In this document: piece by piece, positions 57,244 through 64,000 of the stretch | Position numbering within the stretch: position 1 is the stretch's first letter | Layout: the number at the start of each line of letters is the position of its first letter | DNA from: Zhengitettix transpicula | Lineage: Eukaryota; Arthropoda; Insecta; Orthoptera; Tetrigidae | Reading direction: 5' to 3' | Assembly: GCA_037074705.1 (NCBI GenBank) | Contig: CM073591.1 | Location: 161,476,032-161,540,031, forward strand | Length of the DNA stretch: 64,000 nucleotides | The notes under the pieces: generated by a model | What the model saw: only the letters and a program-made list of their open reading frames with translations | What the model was told of the DNA's origin: nothing | Database searches by the model: none | Translations under genes and position numbers: made by a program

Positions 57244-58931
57244 GTAATACTATTCGATGCGTAATTATATAACAGGAATAGAAAGGCCCTATGAGCCAAT
57301 AACTCGAGATACGCATTCAATTTGAGGCACTTCAGATTCAAGTTTCGGGTTAATTGGTTGTAAGGGATTCGCGTTTGGATTTTATATTAACTTTATGGTC
57401 ATTTTAACTTTTGTTATTAGATTAAATTTAAGGATCAGGATGGAAATTTTTTATTTGAAAGGCAATCGATTCCTGGACGTTAACTTGAATACAGGCTCAC
57501 CTACAATTTACTAAATCACATTCTTCACGTTTTAAATTTAGGACTTCAACGAATAATGGATATTAAGTGTAAATTAATCATGTGTGCAATGATTAAATTA
57601 ATTGAATTAATTTCCAGCCTGTTCATTTAATTCTGTTTCACAGAATCTTTGGCTGAGCTTTGTTTGAAACTATTTCTTCTGTTTTTTTAACATCTGTTAC
57701 ACGTTAAACCCATTACATTTTTATGTTGTGCAGTAAATGTATATCCATTTCTTGTATTTTTTAAAATATTGTATTGGAAAGTGTGTTGGCCCTGTTTCAG
57801 TAAATGAATCTTGAGTGGATGGAAGGAAAGAAGGAAGTAAAAGATTAAAAGCAAAACGAAGAGGACGGGGCAGTGAATGCTACGTGTACTCTCTGGTTGA
57901 CAGAAGAGCGTGTGCCCGTGACGGTAACAGCCAGGTGGGGCTACTCGCCCTGTGCGGCTAGATTTCCCTCAGGAGCAGTCTGGGGCAGCTTCTGTATGGC
58001 CAGGCGACAAGTCTGCGCTGCTCATATCCTAAGCGACAGACAGTGGAGCCTCCCAATTAGCTTACACAGCGCTGACTACAGTTCGATACAACTCGGCATT
58101 GCTCCCCTCCCTCTCAGTTTTATCCGTCCCTTCATTTGTTTAGTTGTTAAACATCAATTACCAAGATGAAGAGATGAAGATGACAAACAGCAAAATTGTG
58201 TATTTGAAATATATTTCTTATATAATATGTACGTAACATAATATTTACTTCTAGTCTACTGCTATAGTATCTCACAGTCAAAATAATTGAATAAAAATAC
58301 GTGTGAGACGTACTAATGTGATTATCCTGCCCGTTTGTCCAACTTATTGACCTTTGGTCATCATTCAGGTACAGAAATCCGAGATAATGGACTCTCTTGG
58401 TCTCGATATAACCGATAGTTCTAAGTAGTGTGCTTATGCTTTGAATCCGTTTGTAACGTTCTTCTACCCATCTTTCCCATCTCGCATAACTTCGTCTTAA
58501 TCTGTATTTCTCTAACAAATGCTTAAATCCCAAATGAAAGGCAAAAAATGTGTTATTTGGGAATTAATCGGCCCATTATTATCAAATCAAAATTCAATTT
58601 AGTACACGGATGCTATTACAGTTGATGCAACGTGCATACTTTCATACCAAACATATCTTAGCGTAGTGATTTCCATGTACCGTGTCGCAATGCGTTAACT
58701 TAGATATTCGTTATATTTAATATTTATTACAACTTAAGTTCAGAAAATATTATTATTGTAAATACTCAAGTCCAGTTCACTGTTTTAAATTCCTGTGGGA
58801 AAAAATTCAAATATTTTGTAATTACTTAATCTATAGAAAGTTGACTACACCATTCGGATAGCAAAAACTCTACTGTAGCTAATAGATTATTTACAGCTAG
58901 AAGATATATTACTTTGAATAAAAAAGATAGT
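57244..58931. other. No supported gene; GC-rich patch at 57.86-58.13 kb
   Basis: ORFs of 98 (plus) and 128 (minus) codons start at GTG or TTG and show no domain. The GC-rich patch lies within otherwise AT-rich DNA. Confidence 0.45.
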
Positions 58932-59094
58932 CAATTCAGACAAAAAGGGTAATATAAATACGACACAAGGTTTCTGGGATCCTTGTCCCTTTCGTCAGGT
59001 ACGACGAAGAACCTAGAGCGACACAACCTGACGAAAGGAACAAGGATCCCAGAAACCTTGTGTCGTATTTATATTACCCTTTTTGTCTGAATTG
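58932..59094. repeat. Near-perfect palindrome, 68-bp arms, of two inverted repeat C copies
   Basis: Left arm 58932-58999 and right arm 59027-59094 are complementary at 67 of 68 positions around a 27-nt loop. Each arm contains the full 30-nt core of repeat C and the upstream AGGGTAATATAAATACGACA block. Transcribed RNA would fold into a long duplex. Confidence 0.92.
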
Positions 59095-60454
59095 GCTAAC
59101 TTTCTTATTCATTATTTTCAACCAGACGTAAATTTTTTCATTTTGCGTTATATGGATCAAAAATATTTTTTTTCCCTCATTAAATTGCCTGGCCAGTGGC
59201 ATTGAAATGGGCAGAAGTTTCCAAAAGGTGTGACTAGGGAAGAGGAAACGAAATTCAGTGTATATTCAGCACTCATTTTGTTAGATCCCACCAAATATGA
59301 CGTTATGTCTTGACACACTTTTTTTATATGACAAACAGCAAAACTTTATAAGACCATTTTTCACATAAAAACTCAACTTATACACTATTGACTCACAAAC
59401 TAGCAAAAGTAGTCGTTCTGCAGTTGCACTGAATTTTTTTTGGATCCTCATTTGCAGTAGATAATAAACACGCTCAATGTCAGCATTATACTTCAATAAA
59501 GTAAATGCACATTGTTCGAACCATCGGTTATCCCTTTTCATTTAATCTACTATCATAATTTCTTGACTAATCTCTCATTTACGGAATTAAATACTTATTT
59601 CTATCTCAAACTATCTTGTTTGCACACTCGCCATCACAAAAATTAACGACCAAATGGGCAACACAGTTGACTACGATTCGATATTATTGAAAATAGTTAC
59701 TTCAGTTGTTAAAAAAATATAATTTTCGTACACTTTTTCGATTAGAATATATCCCTTATGTAGAACAAATACCAAGGAATACTGAAGCCAAAAATAAATA
59801 CAATATTTCACTGTACAATATATGAAATCAATTTTAACAACAATCCTTTTGTTGAGTAAAATTGTGACTTCTTCTATGAGAAAATTTAGATTCACACACT
59901 CGAGCTCAATAAAAAGCGACCTTCTGCCATTGTGATTCGTACAAAGGACAAGATGCCGACGTATTTGTTATTTGAAAGAAAACTTATTTCTTGGAAGACG
60001 ATTGGAGCGTTAGCTGTAAAAGTGTCCGCTTTCATATGAGCAATATGTGAACAGCCAAACTTTCAGATATATTAAAAATTTTGTGTCTTTATTTGAATAG
60101 ACTGTGTACGCCATTACTATTGTTTTGTTTCATTGATTTCCCGATTGCTTGTGCCCATATTTCTTGCAATTAAACTAAAGACGTTCCATAATTGTTCGTA
60201 TTATTTTACCTCATTATCTACAATCCCTAGCTTTAAGTGAGTATCACATGATTCAACAACACAGCTCTAGTAAGAAGGTTCTCTGAAAAGTTATCGGCTT
60301 CACCCTTACATAGTAGCACTATTCTATGATTGTTTAAGTTTGACACAACTATCAAGCAGACGTCGCGTGGAACTCCAACCAATTTCATCTAAAAGTTCGC
60401 TGAAAGCAGTAGTTTAAATCAGTTGCGGTACGTGTGTTGTTAGAAGTTACAAAA

Positions 60455-61020
60455 ATGGAGAATCGTGTAGTGATACAATTATTCATAGAAATAGGTTTTT
60501 ATAGCCGAATTTATTTAGGTTGATAAATGTGTATGGTGAATCTCATGCAATTTCCGTCGCTAATAAATGGGCGACCGACGTTAAACAGGACCGTGAATGC
60601 GTCCAAGATGATTCGCCTTGAGAATGTCCAAAAAGTGCAACCATTTATATGATATGATTTCAAATCATTAAAAACATTAACGAAAAAAATTTCACGTGGC
60701 GTTCGAAGGTGATTAATATTGATAAAAATGTAGAATATATGAAAATGTATGTTATATTTTACACGAGGAATTGCGCATGAAAATGCTTTTGAGGAGGAAA
60801 ATAGAGATTTTCTGTGGTGATAAGTGGCAGTCGATGACAAATATATTAACCATTACACACTAGATCCAAAACAACTCTCCACGCAATGGATAGAAGATGG
60901 TTCTTCAGCTCCGAAGAAGGCGATGAAGTTTGGATCTGTGAGTACGGCCATGGCCTGGATAGTTTCAATGCAAAAGGAATTATGTGGATCGAATAACAAT
61001 AATCGGGGAAGAATATTATA
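60455..61020 (+). pseudogene. Mariner-family transposase relic, 3'-truncated
   Basis: From an ATG at 60455 the frame resembles the mariner helix-turn-helix start (RVVIQLFIEIG), then VYGESHAIS...ANKW..D.K..R and DDSP.ECPKSAT. Near 60836-60930 another frame gives VDDKYINHYTLDPKQLSTQW and EDGSSAPKKA, the region around the first catalytic Asp of the D,D34D domain. Several stops and frameshifts break it. The second and third catalytic residues are missing: similarity ends near 61020, where a different repeat-like sequence with GTCGAAACGTC starts. No terminal inverted repeats were found. Confidence 0.82.
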
Positions 61021-61029
61021 ATATTCAAA

Positions 61030-61160
61030 CGAAAGTGAAGATGATGGTTGTCGAAACGTCGTGTTTCAATCGCTGTTTTACCTGGGTGGAAACCCGAGAA
61101 CTTTTTCTTCAACAAATACATCGGGAAAAGCCTACGATCTTGGATGCAAATTTGAAACTC
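61030..61160 (+). repeat. Unclassified repeat-like tail after the mariner relic
   Basis: GAAGATGATGGTTGTCGAAA followed by CGTCGTG and ACCTGGGTGGAAACCCGAG (a short hairpin). The GAAGATG...CGAAACGT arrangement is reminiscent of Penelope-like element ends. There is no other copy in this window to compare it with. Confidence 0.3.
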
Positions 61161-62624
61161 AAGCTGTGAGCCACCGAAAATTAATTTTCCATCAGCACCT
61201 CAAAAAAGCCTGGTAATGAAAAAAATGACTGCTTAACGCTATGAAGTCCCCAGTCTTTTATCTGTTTCAAAAGCAAAAATAGTTTTCGGTAATCAGAGTT
61301 TTACGACTTGCAGCACTTCAGACAGAACATTATAAAAACGGGACTTGAATACCACAGTATGAAATTGATTGACTTAAAGGTTATGATGAAAGAAAACCTG
61401 TTTTTATAACATAAATTCTCAATTTCATTATCAGGCCGATTTTCTGATCACACTCGTATTTCGAGTTTCTTTGGCCGATAATATGATAGGTTCACGCCGA
61501 TGTTGCTATCCACTGCGTTAAGACGAAAGTTTGTTTTCGAAAGCAATTATTCGACGTTCCTCATGACAAATGTTAAACGTATATAATTTATAACAATGTT
61601 TTCTTAATTCATTAACAAGCGTTAGGGTGTCTGATTTATTTCAATATTACCGTTATCGTCCATGTTATAGCTGAGAGGGTAAGTCATCAACCAACACTTA
61701 CCTGGTTACAATCCAGTCTCTAACAAAAATTTTAAAATATATTGTAAAAATAGAATCTTTTAATCGACAGAATTTCTCTCAGCTTCCAACATTTTGATGC
61801 CGCTGTTCTCAATAGTTGATCGTAAGTTTAATAAGTTTTACAAATAAAAACATAGTTATCAATTTCATAAGTTAATAAAACATTATAAATTATCTCAAGT
61901 AATTGTAAAATATTTTGCAAATAACACACATAGACTAAAGTTGGAGGCAGTGCCACGGTTACAACCTATAATTTATTAAATTACTAACATATGTTTAAAT
62001 GAAAGAATGACTTCATTTTTAATTAATATTGGCGGAATCATTGATAAAACTGAAATTATCGTTTGTTGTTTCTGAACTGACGCAAACATGCAGAAACACA
62101 CTGACTGCATCACTAGCGTTAGTTGACTGAAGCACGATTTTAAAACTAGGAATTTGTATTGGAATTAGAATTAGTTACATTTTCATTCAGTGAATAATTT
62201 GAAGAAATTTACTGAACAAATTTATTTAGTAAATTTATATTGTTAAATTGTTACACAAATTAATAATTTTATTTCGCATAACAGATCACCTCACTCGGTG
62301 CAATTTGGTCCACACCGTCGCACGCAGATTCAGAAATTCCCACGGCAAGCATAGGACAAACGCATCCGCTCTGTCTCCTGTAGTGCTGTAGAAAACTTTA
62401 TACGTCGGGAAAGATTGTATTGACACGACCTTTCTTGTCACTGTCCAGGAGTAGGCTGACTTCCCAGCTCATCTTCGTCGCCCCACTTGTCTGCGTAACC
62501 CTGTATATTAACTAAAGTCTGAGGAATTCAAGTTAACTACTTAAAAAAACAGAGCTCTTGGATGCTACGGTGCATAAATGACGAAACGAAAATATTTTAT
62601 ATATATATATATGTATGTATATAT
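61161..62624. other. AT-rich DNA, nothing recognised
   Basis: No ORF or repeat can be supported between the mariner relic and the TA-flanked LTR. Confidence 0.55.
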
Positions 62625-63881
62625 TGTAATGCATTGAGGGAATGCATTGTTTCGGAACAGCGCACATGTGGGGGTGAGGATGCAAGTGCAAAGTAATTAC
62701 GGGTCCTGTCTCGATGTGACAAGACAGAGCGAAAGGTTTTTTTTCGGATTAATGGTCTTGGCCGGCACAGGAAGTGGCAATGTGTACTTAGGATTTGTAA
62801 AGCAGGGCAAGAGACATGTGCGGGTGGTCTGTTGCAAGATAAATCGGTTTAGGAAAGGCATTGTGTCTTGGCCGTCACAGGTAGCGGCGTATTGACTTAG
62901 GATCAAGGAGGTCAGAAGAATTTCCGAACAGCGCACATGTGGGGGTGAGAATACAAGTGCAAAGTAATTACGGGTCCTGTCTCGATGTGACAAGACAGAG
63001 CGGCAAGATATTTTCTAAGTGGGGAGCAGCAGCCGCAGAGTGTAAATCTCGGAGTAATGGAGAAACTGTCAATGCAATTGCGACGTAGTCTTGGAACAAA
63101 ACAGAAGATAGAAGGGACGGTCATATATAAAGGGAGGATAAGAATTTGTTAGTCAGTCGAGGAGTTGGAGTTAGTCGGAGTGGAGTGTCAGAACGGAGGG
63201 GGAGCTGTGAGCACCCAGTATGGAGAAAGAATGCAGCCTGCGAGAGAAATAGCAAAATTATTCAACTATAAACATTTTTATATGCAGAAGTTCAATCTGT
63301 AGTAATATCAAAATTTGACCACTGTCTTCGATGGTAGGAGACAAGGACATTGCATCCAGCGTCGAGTAGTTTTCCCCACGAGCAACTGGGATGTCCTTCA
63401 CCGAGTATGGAGAATCAGCTATCGTCGAACCAATAATATGTGTTATAGTCAGTGTGTAAACGTCCAGTCTATAAAGTGTTTGTGTAATGAAAGAGCCAAA
63501 TGTTCCTGAGTAATCGTGAGTTGAAATTTATGGTATTAATATGTGTAAACGGAATTAAAAGATACAGTCAGATATCGTTCTTTTCTTTTGTTAATAAAAT
63601 AAACTCTTTTAAATTTAGAATCAATCTGGTAATTCTAAGTTCGTTAATAAGTTTCGTCGATTTCTAGACGTTTAAATATTTCTGTTTAATTTAAAGATAA
63701 ATGTTGGGTTCTTTGATTATTTAAGTGTTCTGTCCGTTATCAAACCCAGTAAAGACCCATGATAGAAAGAGATCTTTTTATAATAGTAAATAGGATAATT
63801 GTAAATTCAGAAGAAATAAAAATTGTTCGTTGTTTATAAATAATTTTATTTATTTATTTTGTCGCTGTTTTGTTTAGTACA
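62625..63881 (+). mobile_element. Solo LTR, TA-targeting family, type 3 (long form)
   Basis: 1257 bp from TGTAATGCATTGAGGG to TTTAGTACA with ATAT on both sides (62621-62624 and 63882-63885). It shares ATCAAACCCAGTAAAGACCC at 63739 and AATAAA at 63815-63820 with the other types. The first 400 bp contain internal duplications: a block of about 70 bp at 62661 recurs at 62932, and a GGCCGGCACAGG-type block recurs about 110 bp apart. ORFs in this region come from the duplicated GC-rich block and have no recognisable domain. Confidence 0.75.
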
Positions 63882-64000
63882 ATATATATAAGACATTAAT
63901 TGATCATTCATAGTTTTTGAAAATGTCTTACGTGTTTCGCTACTAAAATGAGATTTAAACGACACTACCTTCTATCGATAATTTTAATAGGTATCCCACG

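Noticed and set aside
57873..58533. 98- and 128-codon ORFs on opposite strands
   Set aside because: Start at GTG and TTG, show no domain, and overlap each other's non-coding DNA.
60511..60840. 109-codon minus-strand ORF
   Set aside because: Antisense to the mariner relic.

Overview
This window looks like arthropod, most likely insect, nuclear DNA. It is AT-rich, has no bacterial-style gene packing, and is crowded with eukaryotic transposable elements: Ty3/gypsy LTR retrotransposon, solo LTRs, tRNA-derived SINEs, a LINE reverse-transcriptase relic, a mariner relic and short retroposons. I cannot name the species. Only one locus is securely protein coding, the gag and pol genes of the retrotransposon at 36.7-45.3 kb. 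Nearly all other long ORFs are chance ORFs, lie inside repeats, or are antisense to them. 

Left part (1-11 kb): mostly AT-rich non-coding DNA with a repeat A copy (1.4 kb), a repeat C copy (3.3 kb), a pair of direct repeats (4.4/4.8 kb) and a LINE relic (8.6-9.1 kb). Two well-framed minus-strand exons (5230-5601 and 5855-5981, possibly a third at 7965-8158) are the best evidence here for a host gene; I do not recognise the product. 

11-36 kb: a retroelement graveyard. Eight LTR-like units of a related family (about 0.6-1.9 kb, termini TGTA...TACA, conserved internal CCCAGTAAAGACCCTGAGA-like motif, AATAAA near the 3' end) each abut a TA dinucleotide run. Five have exact ATAT target duplications, and three sit side by side in what was one TA tract (25.28-29.08 kb). 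Repeat A, a dispersed retroposon-like unit ending in CCCTAA plus A's, recurs in head-to-tail pairs. Possible signal-peptide exons occur at 29374 and 36085, and a possible internal exon at 36524. 

36.7-45.3 kb: a structurally complete, young Ty3/gypsy element. It has two 703-bp LTRs with 5 differences by my count, a CGTG target duplication, gag, a canonical -1 slippery heptamer T TTA AAC just before the gag stop, and one continuous pol with protease, RT, RNase H, integrase and a GPY motif. Gag lacks a zinc knuckle and has hendecad repeats. Pol has Tyr where the second His of the integrase zinc finger is expected. A tRNA-Lys-like primer-binding start lies inside the LTR, next to a perfect hairpin. 

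45-64 kb: more repeat A copies, tRNA-SINEs, a 68-bp-arm palindrome made of two inverted repeat C copies (58.93-59.09 kb), a decayed mariner transposase (60.4-61.0 kb) and a further TA-flanked solo LTR (62.6-63.9 kb). Repeat C carries a 30-nt core that, on the minus strand, reads like the conserved strands of a hammerhead ribozyme (CUGAYGA...GAAAC). This is the most intriguing non-coding signal after the TA-targeting LTR family.
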